This document shows, piece by piece, positions 1 through 8,072 of a stretch of DNA of 28,084 nt. This DNA is from an uncultured Oscillospiraceae bacterium (GTDB taxonomy: Bacteria; Bacillota; Clostridia; Oscillospirales; Acutalibacteraceae): contig UQFL01000022.1 in the NCBI GenBank assembly GCA_900540305.1, positions 1 to 28,084 on the forward strand. The letters run 5' to 3'. Every line of letters starts with the position of its first letter. Positions within the stretch are counted from its first letter, which is position 1. A model generated the notes under the pieces. It was given only the letters and a program-made list of their open reading frames with translations. It was not told where the DNA came from and did not search any database. Position numbers and translations under genes: made by a program.

Positions 1-613
1 GAAATCGGTTTTAATGAGCATTAAGCCTAAATATTGCGAACTTATTGCAGCAGGCAAAAAAACAATCGAGGTCAGAAAAACAAGACCAAATCTTCAGCCG
101 CCGTTTAGATGCTACATATATTGCACTTTGCCTAAAGAAAGATTTTCAATCGGTCAAGGAAATTATGCTTGCAGTGATAACCTATATCTATGTAATAACA
201 AAATTAAATTCGGAGACGGCTTTGAAGATATAGGTAAGGAAACAATTTCGTTTAACGGCAAAATCATAGGCGAGTTTGTATGTGATGAAATACAGGAAAT
301 CGTAGCAGACCATTTGGTTGCTCTTTATTTTAATAACCCTTCTAATGAAACTTGTATCACGGACCTTGAATTGCGAAGATACGCAAATGGTAAAGATTTA
401 TTTCTGTGGCACATCTCAAATCTAGTAATCTATGATGAGCCGAAAGAGCTGAGAGAGTTCGGACAAGAATGTAATATTGATTGTCCATCAGTACGATGCC
501 CTTATTGGAAGTATCAAAGGGTTAATGCTGATGAATGGGATTATGATTGCTCTTGTAACAATATTAAACCTTTAAAACGACCACCTCAGTCTTGGTGCTA
601 TGTGGAGGTGTGA
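1..613 (+). CDS. ASCH-domain-like phage protein, start codon cut by contig edge
   Basis: Small protein with an ASCH-like N-terminus: MSIKPKYCELIAAGKKTIEV, the typical K-x-I-x2-GKKTxExR pattern of this putative RNA-binding fold. The frame is open from base 2 and reads K-S-V-L-M-S-I-K before the first internal ATG at 14. Relatives usually begin M-K-x-V-L-M-S-I-K, so base 1 is probably the G of the true ATG and only two bases are missing. The C-terminal third is Cys-rich (C-x3-C-x4-C, then a C-x-C pair) and ends PPQSWCYVEV, a tail I associate with this phage family. It overlaps or abuts the next gene and sits at the head of a run of small accessory genes. Biochemical role unknown; ASCH domains are thought to bind RNA or modified nucleosides. 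Confidence 0.75.
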   Translation, partial: KSVLMSIKPKYCELIAAGKKTIEVRKTRPNLQPPFRCYIYCTLPKERFSIGQGNYACSDNLYLCNNKIKFGDGFEDIGKETISFNGKIIGEFVCDEIQEIVADHLVALYFNNPSNETCITDLELRRYANGKDLFLWHISNLVIYDEPKELREFGQECNIDCPSVRCPYWKYQRVNADEWDYDCSCNNIKPLKRPPQSWCYVEV

Positions 614-621
614 ATAATAAA

Positions 622-1212
622 TTGAATTTAAAAGAACTTATTGATAACAATGCAGAAGAAATAGCTGTAAAAGGCTCATATAATGATGTGCATTGTGCTT
701 TTTCAATATATGACAAACAAAACAAATACGAGTTTGCAAAAATATTAAGTGATAATAGTTTTCTCTTTAAATTAAAGCAAAATGATGCAGTTATGAAATA
801 TAAGTTACCAAAAGATTATAAAAAGCCTGATAAATTTAAACAGGTCGAATTCGACCAGTTTAACCACGAATTGTATAACTCACCTATTACATTAGTTCAA
901 TCAGCTATCGAAACGCAAATTGAAGACGGAGTTTTAAAGGCTGTTCAAGAAATAGGCTTTGATATTGACCCAGAACAACTTTATAAGGCTCTGCAATATG
1001 ATAGAAATCAGTATGACAAAGGCTATTCAGATGCAAAAAGGCAATATGACAGAGGCCACGCACATTGGGAAGAATTCAATGGCAAAACTGAACTATGCCT
1101 AATATGTAGTAAGTGTAGCCATAATTACATAGAAGCAGACCCTTGCTGTACTGAAAGATTTAATTATTGCCCCAACTGCGGTGCTCAAATGGACGAGGAG
1201 GTAGAAGAATGA
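622..1212 (+). CDS. Phage protein with C-terminal zinc ribbon
   Basis: Protein of about 196 residues starting at TTG 622. I chose this start because a GGAGGTG Shine-Dalgarno lies at 604-610; the in-frame ATG at 592 has no ribosome site and would overlap the previous gene. The N-terminus (NLKELIDNNAEE) looks like a small mixed alpha/beta domain. A charged, Tyr-rich helix follows (YDKGYSDAKRQYDRG). The C-terminus holds a zinc ribbon with paired knuckles C162-x2-C165 and C183-x2-C186 (CPNCGAQ), a common ending of small phage proteins. The stop overlaps the next start as ATGA. Function unknown; nucleic-acid or protein binding is a guess from the zinc ribbon. Confidence 0.7.
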   Translation: MNLKELIDNNAEEIAVKGSYNDVHCAFSIYDKQNKYEFAKILSDNSFLFKLKQNDAVMKYKLPKDYKKPDKFKQVEFDQFNHELYNSPITLVQSAIETQIEDGVLKAVQEIGFDIDPEQLYKALQYDRNQYDKGYSDAKRQYDRGHAHWEEFNGKTELCLICSKCSHNYIEADPCCTERFNYCPNCGAQMDEEVEE

Positions 1213-1397
1213 ATAAATATGAAATCTATCAGGTGGGGAAATTACCACCGTTGACGGTTGTTGAAGCTGCCACTTACACTATTGATAATGGGTTTTTGAC
1301 TTTTTATAAGAATCAACAATACCATAAAGATAGTTGTATTGCTAAATTTAACTTTAATAACATAGCAGGATTTAAAAGGGTGCAAGACAATGATTAA
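1209..1397 (+). CDS. Small hypothetical phage protein
   Basis: 62-residue protein starting MNKYEIYQVGKLPPLTVVEA. The ATG at 1209 overlaps the upstream stop (ATGA) and is preceded by a strong GAGGAGG site at about 1195-1201; a longer reading frame from 1167 would run inside the upstream gene and is unlikely. No signal peptide, membrane segment or known motif is visible. It looks like a small beta-rich domain (alternating hydrophobics, NNIAGFKRV end). It overlaps the next gene by 8 bases. No function can be assigned. Confidence 0.6.
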   Translation: MNKYEIYQVGKLPPLTVVEAATYTIDNGFLTFYKNQQYHKDSCIAKFNFNNIAGFKRVQDND

Positions 1398-1587
1398 AGG
1401 ATTTATAGAAGTTACGGACACTGTAGTCAACGCACCTCGTCTGATAAACATTGACTGGATAGAAGTGGTTGATGAAAGTTGGATTCATCTAGTGGTTTCT
1501 ACTCCTGAAGGTTTTTCGCAAAATGTCATTAAATGCGAAGAAACTTATGAAGAGATCAAGCAGAAGATTAAGGAGGCTGTGGAATGA
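1390..1587 (+). CDS. Small hypothetical phage protein (FIEVTD type)
   Basis: 65-residue protein beginning MIKGFIEVTDTVVNAPRLIN. The pattern of an N-terminal beta-strand pair, a central D/E-rich turn and a C-terminal amphipathic helix (YEEIKQKIKEAVE) resembles small FlbD-like phage proteins that carry I-x-V-[ST]-x(n)-R-L-I-N motifs. The ATG lies inside the end of the upstream gene, and the stop overlaps the next start (ATGA at 1584), so translation is probably coupled. No catalytic residues are visible. Role unknown. Confidence 0.6.
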   Translation: MIKGFIEVTDTVVNAPRLINIDWIEVVDESWIHLVVSTPEGFSQNVIKCEETYEEIKQKIKEAVE

Positions 1588-1976
1588 CTTGCAAAGATTG
1601 TGAACATTATTTTTTGTGTGCAAACGATATCACAAATACTTATGAAGATTGTAAAAATAAAAACGATGTCGAGAAACGCTGTTTATATTTCAAAGACAAA
1701 TCAACAACACTTGACTTGCCCTGCAAGGTGGGAGATACGGTGTATGCTATACCAAGTTTAGCAACTTTTAGATTGAATGTTCTTCACGGACTTTCCGAGA
1801 ATAACAGAGTTTGTAAACAAAAAGTGCATAGTGTTCAAATGTGGGACCCTGTTGAATGGTGTGTATGGACTTGTGACGGAATAGCTCTTTTACCACAAAG
1901 AAATTATAAAAAGACATGGTTCCTCACCAAAGCAGAAGCAGAAAAAGCGTTGGAGGGGTTGAATAATGACGGTTGA
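1584..1976 (+). CDS. Cysteine-rich hypothetical phage protein
   Basis: 130-residue protein opening with a Cys-rich segment, MTCKDCEHYFLC (C-x2-C-x5-C) followed by two more cysteines near residues 23 and 33, consistent with a small metal-binding knuckle. Then comes LPCKVGDTVYAIP, a motif common in small phage proteins, with an SH3-like KVGDxVY strand. The C-terminus KTWFLTKAEAEKALE is the usual end of this group. A GGAGG-type site (AAGGAGGCTGTGG) lies just upstream, and both gene ends overlap their neighbours. Function unknown. Confidence 0.65.
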   Translation: MTCKDCEHYFLCANDITNTYEDCKNKNDVEKRCLYFKDKSTTLDLPCKVGDTVYAIPSLATFRLNVLHGLSENNRVCKQKVHSVQMWDPVEWCVWTCDGIALLPQRNYKKTWFLTKAEAEKALEGLNNDG

Positions 1977-2223
1977 TGAAGCAAAAGAGTTTCTAATAAA
2001 TCTACAAAGTGCGTTTGTGAATGATAAAGACTTATTGTCGGAAGAAAACGAAAAACTTAATTGTTATCAATGTGTTATTCAAGAATACGAAAAAATGAAA
2101 TCACAAAATAGATTATTTCAAGAAATGAAAGATAAAACAATAGAACAACAACAAGAAATTTTAGAATTAAAAGCAAGAGTATATGATTCGGAGAGAGTAA
2201 ATGGAAATAATGACTATTGTTGA
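1966..2223 (+). CDS. Small coiled-coil phage protein
   Basis: 85-residue, mostly helical protein. Residues from about 20 to 75 are dominated by E, K, Q and L with heptad-like spacing (EEQ/K-rich, IEQQQEILELKARV), predicting a coiled coil. Two cysteines sit close together (NCYQC). The ATG at 1966 overlaps the upstream stop by 11 bases and is preceded by GGAGGGG. The gene overlaps the next start by 23 bases. Probably an oligomerising accessory protein; no specific function can be given. Confidence 0.55.
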   Translation: MTVDEAKEFLINLQSAFVNDKDLLSEENEKLNCYQCVIQEYEKMKSQNRLFQEMKDKTIEQQQEILELKARVYDSERVNGNNDYC

Positions 2224-2392
2224 AAAAGTACAAAACAGTGAAACCTTTGATAAAAGAGTAAATAAAGCATTAAATCGAGGTTTCAGGATAAAAAAGAGAG
2301 AAGTGGCTAAAGAATTTTGTTTAGAAGTTGATAGACTTTATTCCTATTCAGTGCTTATAGCAGAGTTGGAAATAGAAAATAATGAAGATTAA
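2201..2392 (+). CDS. Small hypothetical phage protein
   Basis: 63-residue protein starting MEIMTIVEKVQNSETFDKRV. The ATG at 2201 sits 5 bases after GGAGAG; a second ATG at 2210 is further from it, so 2201 is preferred. The stretch F-x2-R-V-N-x-A-L-x2-G-F-x-I resembles the core of small DUF1737-like proteins (V-N-x2-L-x2-G-W), but the match is loose. The rest is charged and helical. It is the last gene before the terminator at 2451. Function unknown. Confidence 0.55.
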   Translation: MEIMTIVEKVQNSETFDKRVNKALNRGFRIKKREVAKEFCLEVDRLYSYSVLIAELEIENNED

Positions 2393-2450
2393 GCAAAATG
2401 AGATAGTTCGTTCGATTATTTGCAAGAAAAGCATGTTTACATGAATTATT

Positions 2451-2485
2451 GGTGCTCACGCTTTGCGTGGGCGCTGTTTTCTTTT
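2451..2485 (+). terminator. Rho-independent terminator after the accessory gene block
   Basis: An 11-bp stem (2451-2461 with 2465-2475, three G-U pairs) closes a TTT loop and is followed by GTTTTCTTTT. It lies between the small accessory genes and the terminase genes. The whole gap from 2393 to 2562 otherwise shows only TATAAT-like hexamers at 2489 and 2539 without convincing -35 partners. Confidence 0.85.
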
Positions 2486-2562
2486 ACCTATAATTCAACC
2501 TCGCCGACTCAAGGGAGATTTTACTTAAAAGATTGATATATAATGCAAAAGAGGTTGAAGAT

Positions 2563-3117
2563 ATGGCAAATAAAAAAACAGATTGGGAAAAATTGAAAAT
2601 TGAATATATAACAGGCCATATCAGTCAAAGAGAGTTGGCCGCAAAATATTCGGTCTCTTATTCAACTATAAGAAATCGAAGTATTAAAGAAAAATGGGTT
2701 GAAGAGAAAAAGCAACACGGTAGCACGGTTGTAGCGAATGCTAAGAAAAAAATTGCAAAAAAACAGGTAGAAATGCTTGCAGAAGAATATCAGATAGCTT
2801 GTGATTTTGTGAAACTTATAGAAAAAACACTAAAAAAAGAGACTAATTTCGAGGAGATAACAACCTTCATGGGCGAAACACATAAAACCGGAAGGATTGA
2901 TACCAAATCAATACTCAACGCTGCTAATGCTCTTCAGAAGTTTATGGATATTAAGCGTATATGCTCAGACCATCAGACTGTTCAGGAAAGGCAGCAGCAC
3001 GAAATTGCGCTTAAAAGACTTCAGATTGAAGAAAAGAGAGCGCAGAAAGAGGAGAAAACTGACAGCGAAATACATATCTCTATTGATTCAGAACAGTTAG
3101 AGAAGTGGAAGAACTGA
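2563..3117 (+). CDS. terS: Terminase small subunit (TerS)
   Basis: Small terminase subunit of about 184 residues, which binds phage DNA at the packaging site and recruits the large subunit. The start is ATG 2563 because GAGG at 2551-2554 is 8 bases upstream; a TTG at 2533 lacks a site. Residues 21-40 (SQRELAAKYSVSYSTIRNRS) form a clear helix-turn-helix of the kind found in phage TerS proteins, preceded by TDWEKLKIEYITG, the usual TerS lead-in. The middle is helical and probably mediates oligomerisation. The C-terminal part is a charged helix (LKRLQIEEKRAQKEEK) typical of TerS ends. It is followed directly by TerL, the canonical order. The family call rests on motif and context. Confidence 0.85.
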   Translation: MANKKTDWEKLKIEYITGHISQRELAAKYSVSYSTIRNRSIKEKWVEEKKQHGSTVVANAKKKIAKKQVEMLAEEYQIACDFVKLIEKTLKKETNFEEITTFMGETHKTGRIDTKSILNAANALQKFMDIKRICSDHQTVQERQQHEIALKRLQIEEKRAQKEEKTDSEIHISIDSEQLEKWKN

Positions 3118-3118
3118 T

Positions 3119-4504
3119 ATGAATATTGTTTTACCAATGCCTCAGCCGAAACAGGAGGAGTTTCTGGAGGCGACAGAAAAGCACATAGGATACGGGGGAG
3201 CAAGAGGTGGAGGAAAGTCCTGGACTGTAAGATTCAAGGCGAAAATACTCGGAATTTGCTATCCGGGAATAAGGATGCTTTTAATCAGACGAACATATCA
3301 GGAGGTTACCAAAAATCATCTTGACGCACTGAAAAAAGACCTCAAGGATATAGCGAAATATAACAAGACGGACAAGGCGTTTACATTTATTAACGGTAGC
3401 CTGCTTCAGTTTGGATACTGTGAAAATGACGATGACGCAGACCAGTATCAGGGTGTGGAATATGATGTTATCTTTATTGACGAGGCCACACAGATGTCCG
3501 AGGCGCAGGTTAAGAAAATTGCTGCCTGCTGCCGTGGTGTAAACAATTTTCCGAAGCATATATACTACACAATGAACCCCGGTGGGCAGGGGCACGCTTA
3601 TATCAAACGAATATTCATTGACAAGATTTATACGGAGCTTGAAGACCCGTCTCAGTATAAATTCATTCAGGCTAAAGTTAATGATAATCAAGCTCTTATG
3701 CATAACGACCCTGACTATATTAAATCCTTGCAGGCGCTTCCGCCTAAGCTTCGCAAAGCGTGGCTTGACGGTGACTGGGATATATTTGAGGGGCAGTTCT
3801 TTGAAGATTTCATTAATAAAGAGGAGCATTACAAGGACCGCAAATGGACTAATGTAATAGAGCCGTTTGAAATTCCGCCGTCCTGGACTATATACAGAAG
3901 TTATGACCACGGTTATTCAAAGCCGTTTAGCTGTGGTTACTGGGCGGTAGATTATGAGGGCAGGGCATACAGAATACTTGAAATGTACGGTTGTACCGAA
4001 ACACCCAACGAGGGTGTAAGGTGGGAAGTCAACAAAATATTTTCATCTATGAAAGAGTTTGAGAATACGCACAGGTGGCTCAAAGGCAAAAAGATTATCG
4101 GCGTTGCCGACCCTGCAATATGGCAGAAGGACACGGGGGAAAGCATAGCGGATACGGCGGCAAAACACGGAATTTATTTTCAGAAAGGCGACCATAAGAG
4201 AATACCCGGATGGATGCAGTTTCATTATCGTCTTGCTTTTGATGAAAACGGTTATCCTATGTGCTATATCTTTAACACCTGCAAGCATTTTATAAGAACC
4301 ATTCCCACTCTTCAGTATTCGCAAACTATACCTGAGGATTTGGATACAAAGCAGGAGGACCATATAGCGGATGAATCGAGATATTTCTTTATGTGTAATC
4401 CCATTAAACCTGTTTTGAAAAAGCAGGCGGAAAATATTGAGGAGTTTGACCCGCTCAATCTTTATAGGGACAGAAATATATATAAGCAATACAATCAATT
4501 ATAG
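3119..4504 (+). CDS. terL: Terminase large subunit (TerL)
   Basis: Packaging motor ATPase and nuclease, 461 residues. The ATPase domain shows Walker A GGARGGGKS at residues 26-34, Walker B VIFIDEA at 117-123 and the coupling motif TMNPGG at 151-156. The C-terminal RNase H-like nuclease domain shows an acidic residue in YRSYDHGY (D263), the VADPA segment and a late acidic pair in DHIADE (D414 and D418), matching the expected metal-binding triad. Length fits the terminase_6/XtmB-like group of Firmicutes phages. It starts one base after the TerS stop with only a weak purine-rich site (translation probably coupled). All motifs look intact. Confidence 0.93.
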   Translation: MNIVLPMPQPKQEEFLEATEKHIGYGGARGGGKSWTVRFKAKILGICYPGIRMLLIRRTYQEVTKNHLDALKKDLKDIAKYNKTDKAFTFINGSLLQFGYCENDDDADQYQGVEYDVIFIDEATQMSEAQVKKIAACCRGVNNFPKHIYYTMNPGGQGHAYIKRIFIDKIYTELEDPSQYKFIQAKVNDNQALMHNDPDYIKSLQALPPKLRKAWLDGDWDIFEGQFFEDFINKEEHYKDRKWTNVIEPFEIPPSWTIYRSYDHGYSKPFSCGYWAVDYEGRAYRILEMYGCTETPNEGVRWEVNKIFSSMKEFENTHRWLKGKKIIGVADPAIWQKDTGESIADTAAKHGIYFQKGDHKRIPGWMQFHYRLAFDENGYPMCYIFNTCKHFIRTIPTLQYSQTIPEDLDTKQEDHIADESRYFFMCNPIKPVLKKQAENIEEFDPLNLYRDRNIYKQYNQL

Positions 4505-4515
4505 GAGATTAAAAT

Positions 4516-6705
4516 ATGGCGACAGACAGAAGACAGGAATTTGCAGAAAAAACGCAGATACTTCAGGCGCAAAAGCAGGAGCTTGAGGCAAGGGGGGAAG
4601 AGCTTTCCGAAAAGGTAAAAGGCAGTGAAAAGACCAAGGCGAAGGAAAATGACAAGTCTGCCGAAACAGAACAGAATAATTCTGAAACTGACCGCAGGGC
4701 TGAGTTTTCAGCTAAGACACAGCAGTTACTCAATATGCAGTCTAATCTTCAGGAAAAAGGCGATGATTTGGCAAGAAAGAAGACGGCAGGGTTTGATGGG
4801 GAATACTCTGCTGCTTCAAATGAGCCGAGGCAGGCGGTAACGAAAGAGAGAGTTCAGGAATTTACCACCATACTTGAGAAGTACAAAGAGGGGAAGAAAA
4901 ATCTTGACGAGCGTATAAAAAACAATCAGGAGTGGTGGAAACTGCGCCACTACGGGAATATGAATCCTAAAGAGGGCACGGCGGCAGTTAAGGATAAATC
5001 ACAGATTATTGATAACAGACCAAGAAGCGTAACAGCGTGGACTGTTAATGCGATAATCAATAAGCACGCCGATTATATGGACAACTACCCTGAAGCTATT
5101 TGTCTGCCCCAGGAAGAAGCAGACAAGGAATATGCAGAAAAGCTTTCCTATGTTATTCCTGCTCTTTACGAGCGGATAAATCATGAACAGACTTATTCGG
5201 ACGAAATGTGGTATAAGCTGATTGCAGGTACTTGTGTTGAATGCCACACATGGAACAATTCTCTGCAAAACGGTCTCGGTGATATTGATATAAGCAAGTG
5301 CGACATTCTTAATCTGTTTTGGGAGCCGGGGATTACAGACATTCAGGACAGCGAGTATTTTTTCCACACTCAGCTTTTGTCTAACAGTAAAATCCGCAAT
5401 ATGTTTCCTAATATTCCCGACCTTAAAACACGCCTTTCTAATCCCACCATTGATGTCACAAGATATAATTACGATGATACCGTTGACACTGCAGACCATT
5501 CTATGATTGTGGATGTGTATTATAGAAAAGTAAATTCCCAGGGTAAAACAGTTTTGCACTACTGCAAATATGTTAATGATATTGTGCTGTTTGCTTCTGA
5601 AAATATGGACGAATATGAAAATGTGGGATATTACGCTCACGGAAAGTATCCTTACATTTTTGACACTATGTTTCCCGTTGAGGGGTCGCCCTGCGGATTT
5701 GGATATATTGATATTGTAAAACAGGTTCAGCGTGATATTGACGAGCTAAATGACAACTTTATGCACAATGCGAAAGCAGCGTCGCACAGGCGTTATATTG
5801 TTAATAACAGCAGCAATATAAACGAGGAGGAGCTTGTTGATTCAACACAGGAAATAATCCACGCTGAGGGTTCAGGTCTTGACGACGGCAATTTCAAAGA
5901 GCTTGTAACAGCACCGCTTGACAGCGTTTATATGGCTCTGCTTGATAATAGAATTAACGAGATAAAAGAGGTTTCAAATAACCGTGATGTGTCTTCCGGC
6001 GGAACTTCCTCGGGCGTAACGGCGGCGTCTGCCATTGCAGCAATGCAGGAGGCTGGCTCAAAAACCTCAAGGGACCAGGAGGCATCTTCTTACAGAGCTT
6101 TCAAGGAAGGCTGTTATCTTGATATTGAGCTGATGGGTCAATTTTATGATGAAACAAGATATTTTCGTATTACGGGAGAAAACGGTCAAACTGAATTTGT
6201 AGGCTTCAGCAACGAGGGTATTAAAGAACAGACCACAACCGATTCCTCAGGTAATCAGTTGAGCAGAAAGCCTGTTTATGATATCAAGGTGAAACCGCAG
6301 AAACGCTCGCAGTACACTAAAATTGCTCAAAATGAGTTGATGAAAGAATTATACAGCGCAGGCTGCTTTAACCCTCAAAATGCGACACAGGCAGCTATGC
6401 TTGTCAGCAATATGGATTTCGAGGGAAAGGATATGCTCCTTAACCAAATATCCAAGAACGGTACTATATACAATATGCTTATTCAATATCAGCAGATTGT
6501 TATGGCAATGGCTCAGTACATTGACAGCATGACAGGCTCTCAGTATGCAGTTCAGGTGCAGGCGGCTGTTCAAAACGGACAAGTACCTATGATTTATCTG
6601 CCCAATTCTTCCAATCAAGGAGATGCTACGCATCAGGCGACAAACGGAAATGCAATAGTCGATGAAGCAAGAGAGCAGGCGAGACAGAGAAGCGAGGTAA
6701 GATGA
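4516..6705 (+). CDS. Portal protein with duplicated N-terminal extension
   Basis: Long portal protein (729 residues) that would form the dodecameric DNA entry ring. The core from about residue 120 (NNQEWWKLRHYG, then RSVTAWTVNAIINKHADYMD) reads like large portals of P22-type podoviruses, which are much longer than siphophage portals of about 450 residues. A VQRDIDELNDNFMHNAKAA segment and a Gly/Ser/Ala-rich stretch (SSGGTSSGVTAASAIAAMQE) near residue 500 fit the portal wing-to-stem region. The first 115 residues form a charged helical extension with two copies of a 31-residue motif (3-33 and 58-88). GGAG lies 9 bases before the ATG. The stop overlaps the next start. The portal call is firm; the P22-like subtype is an inference. 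Confidence 0.85.
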   Translation: MATDRRQEFAEKTQILQAQKQELEARGEELSEKVKGSEKTKAKENDKSAETEQNNSETDRRAEFSAKTQQLLNMQSNLQEKGDDLARKKTAGFDGEYSAASNEPRQAVTKERVQEFTTILEKYKEGKKNLDERIKNNQEWWKLRHYGNMNPKEGTAAVKDKSQIIDNRPRSVTAWTVNAIINKHADYMDNYPEAICLPQEEADKEYAEKLSYVIPALYERINHEQTYSDEMWYKLIAGTCVECHTWNNSLQNGLGDIDISKCDILNLFWEPGITDIQDSEYFFHTQLLSNSKIRNMFPNIPDLKTRLSNPTIDVTRYNYDDTVDTADHSMIVDVYYRKVNSQGKTVLHYCKYVNDIVLFASENMDEYENVGYYAHGKYPYIFDTMFPVEGSPCGFGYIDIVKQVQRDIDELNDNFMHNAKAASHRRYIVNNSSNINEEELVDSTQEIIHAEGSGLDDGNFKELVTAPLDSVYMALLDNRINEIKEVSNNRDVSSGGTSSGVTAASAIAAMQEAGSKTSRDQEASSYRAFKEGCYLDIELMGQFYDETRYFRITGENGQTEFVGFSNEGIKEQTTTDSSGNQLSRKPVYDIKVKPQKRSQYTKIAQNELMKELYSAGCFNPQNATQAAMLVSNMDFEGKDMLLNQISKNGTIYNMLIQYQQIVMAMAQYIDSMTGSQYAVQVQAAVQNGQVPMIYLPNSSNQGDATHQATNGNAIVDEAREQARQRSEVR

Positions 6706-7031
6706 TGACTAATGTTAATATAGATAACATTAACGGAATTACTGTTGTCTCTGTCTCGGGTCACGCCGGTTATTCTTCACAGGGCGATGATATTGTTTGT
6801 GCAGCGTTATCAACCATAACTCAAAGTTTGCTTGAAACGCTTAAAGCCTATGAAAAACAGGGCAAATGCAGACTTCTCAGTGAAGAGTTAAACGAACAGC
6901 TTGGATGTTGTTTGTTCTCTTTTAAAAGCAGCTCGAAAATTGAAACGGACGCTTTGATGAATATGGCAATGACCGGCTTTTCAATGCTTGAGAATGCTTA
7001 TCCGAAAAATATTTTTTTGAGTGTCAATTAG
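6702..7031 (+). CDS. Prp-like cysteine protease (L27/capsid-processing family)
   Basis: 109-residue protein matching the ribosomal-processing cysteine protease Prp family. It has the signature GHAGYSSQGDDIVCAALS with candidate catalytic His21 and Cys33, the 12-residue spacing known for Staphylococcus Prp. Bacterial Prp removes the N-terminal extension of ribosomal protein L27 and in phage 80alpha also trims scaffold and capsid proteins. Here the gene lies inside the head operon between portal and scaffold, and both the scaffold and the capsid proteins start with L27-like motifs, so it is most likely the prohead maturation protease. ATG 6702 overlaps the portal stop; ATG 6705 is a better-spaced alternative from GAGG 6694. 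It ends right before a terminator. Confidence 0.85.
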   Translation: MMTNVNIDNINGITVVSVSGHAGYSSQGDDIVCAALSTITQSLLETLKAYEKQGKCRLLSEELNEQLGCCLFSFKSSSKIETDALMNMAMTGFSMLENAYPKNIFLSVN

Positions 7032-7032
7032 T

Positions 7033-7061
7033 AGGGGAGAATTTATCTCCCCTCTTTTTTT
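7033..7061 (+). terminator. Rho-independent terminator after the portal/protease block
   Basis: An 8-bp perfect stem (7033-7040 with 7046-7053, AGGGGAGA/TCTCCCCT) closes a 5-base loop and is followed by C and seven T. It begins just after the Prp-like gene stop and separates packaging/portal genes from the scaffold and capsid genes. Confidence 0.9.
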
Positions 7062-7128
7062 ATAATGACATCAGAGTTTATTCTCCGGCACAGTGAGAGG
7101 CTGCGAATAAAGATAAGGTGGTAAACCT

Positions 7129-8061
7129 ATGAAAAAATTTTTTATGTCTGGCAATGCAATGAATTTACACCTGTTTGACGGTGCAGCGGCAGCAGGTGAC
7201 GGTGGTGCATCATCGGCTTCATCAGCTCAGTCAGGCGGTGTGAGTGAAACAGTTTCTAATGCCGATAACACTCAGTCGGCGCAGGGCGTGTCACAAAAGA
7301 GTGACGATTTAATTAAGCAGGTCGCCAATGCTTCCCGTCAGAATACAGTGGTTGCGTCTTCTGACGATGAAAGAAGAACACAGTTTGAAAACTATATCAA
7401 AGGTGAGGGGAAAGCTTACTTTGACGAGCGTGTTCAGAAGATAATCAATCAGAGATTTAAAGAGACAAAAACCCTTGAGGCTAATGCAAAAACACTTGAG
7501 CCTATGCTCAAGACACTTGCAAGTGTTTACGGCGTTGATGTTTCAGATCTTAAAGAATTATCAAAAGCTGTTCTCGATGACAACAGAATATATGAAGAGA
7601 GAGCAAGGGAAAACGGCGTTTCCGTTGAAATGCAGAAAAAATTTGACAAAATGCAAATTGAAAATGAACAGCTCAGGCAGTCTCAGGAACAGCAGGAACA
7701 GAATGAACGCACTCAACAGATTCTCAACGACTGGCACAATCAGTCGCAGCAGTTAAAAAAAGAGTTTCCCGATTTTGATTTTGATACGGCGCTCTCGCAG
7801 AGCAAGGATTTTTACGACCTGCTTGTAAGAGGCGTTCCTGTCAGAAACGCATACATAGCGGCATTTCCCGATGATTATGCCAGAAAGGTTGAAAAGGGAA
7901 TAACCGACAACATAAGAGCAAGAGGTATGCGTCCGAGCGAAAACGGTGTTTCTTCAGCGGCAACCGCAACAAGCAGCTTTGATGTAAGCAAGCTCACTCC
8001 TGCGCAGAGAAGAGAATTTGCCAACCGTGCTGCGAAAGGGGAAACAATCACTTTCAAATAG
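7129..8061 (+). CDS. Capsid scaffolding protein
   Basis: 310-residue acidic, low-complexity and helical protein immediately before the major capsid gene, the standard position of a scaffold. After an N-terminal leader ending AMNLHLF-DGA (predicted Prp cut after F16) comes an Ala/Ser/Gly-rich disordered region. Then there are helices and a long Q/E-rich coiled coil (about residues 168-215, LRQSQEQQEQNERTQQIL). A conserved-looking C-terminus follows, with FPDFD, GVPVRNAYIAAFPDDY and a final LTPAQRREFANRAAKGE helix, typical of Firmicutes scaffold proteins and likely the capsid-binding end. The start at 7129 has a GGTGG site 8 bases upstream. It is transcribed after a terminator, so read-through or its own promoter is required; no clear promoter is seen. 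Confidence 0.82.
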   Translation: MKKFFMSGNAMNLHLFDGAAAAGDGGASSASSAQSGGVSETVSNADNTQSAQGVSQKSDDLIKQVANASRQNTVVASSDDERRTQFENYIKGEGKAYFDERVQKIINQRFKETKTLEANAKTLEPMLKTLASVYGVDVSDLKELSKAVLDDNRIYEERARENGVSVEMQKKFDKMQIENEQLRQSQEQQEQNERTQQILNDWHNQSQQLKKEFPDFDFDTALSQSKDFYDLLVRGVPVRNAYIAAFPDDYARKVEKGITDNIRARGMRPSENGVSSAATATSSFDVSKLTPAQRREFANRAAKGETITFK

Positions 8062-8072
8062 TCTTAATGGTG

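Noticed and set aside
592..621. ATG 592 as start of the zinc-ribbon gene
   Set aside because: It lacks a ribosome site and overlaps the upstream gene, whereas TTG 622 follows GGAGGTG; GTG 610 overlaps that site.
2489..2544. TATAAT hexamers at 2489 and 2539 before the terminase genes
   Set aside because: No -35-like hexamer at proper spacing; in AT-rich DNA such hexamers are expected by chance.
3281..3910. 209-residue reading frame on the - strand
   Set aside because: It lies fully opposite the terminase large subunit, which has all expected motifs; no ribosome site or known domain was seen.
4999..5640. 213-residue reading frame on the - strand
   Set aside because: Opposite the portal gene; composition is that of an antisense shadow with no recognisable motif.
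7061..7066. TATAAT right after the terminator at 7033
   Set aside because: The -35 position would fall in the terminator stem and has no TTGACA-like match.
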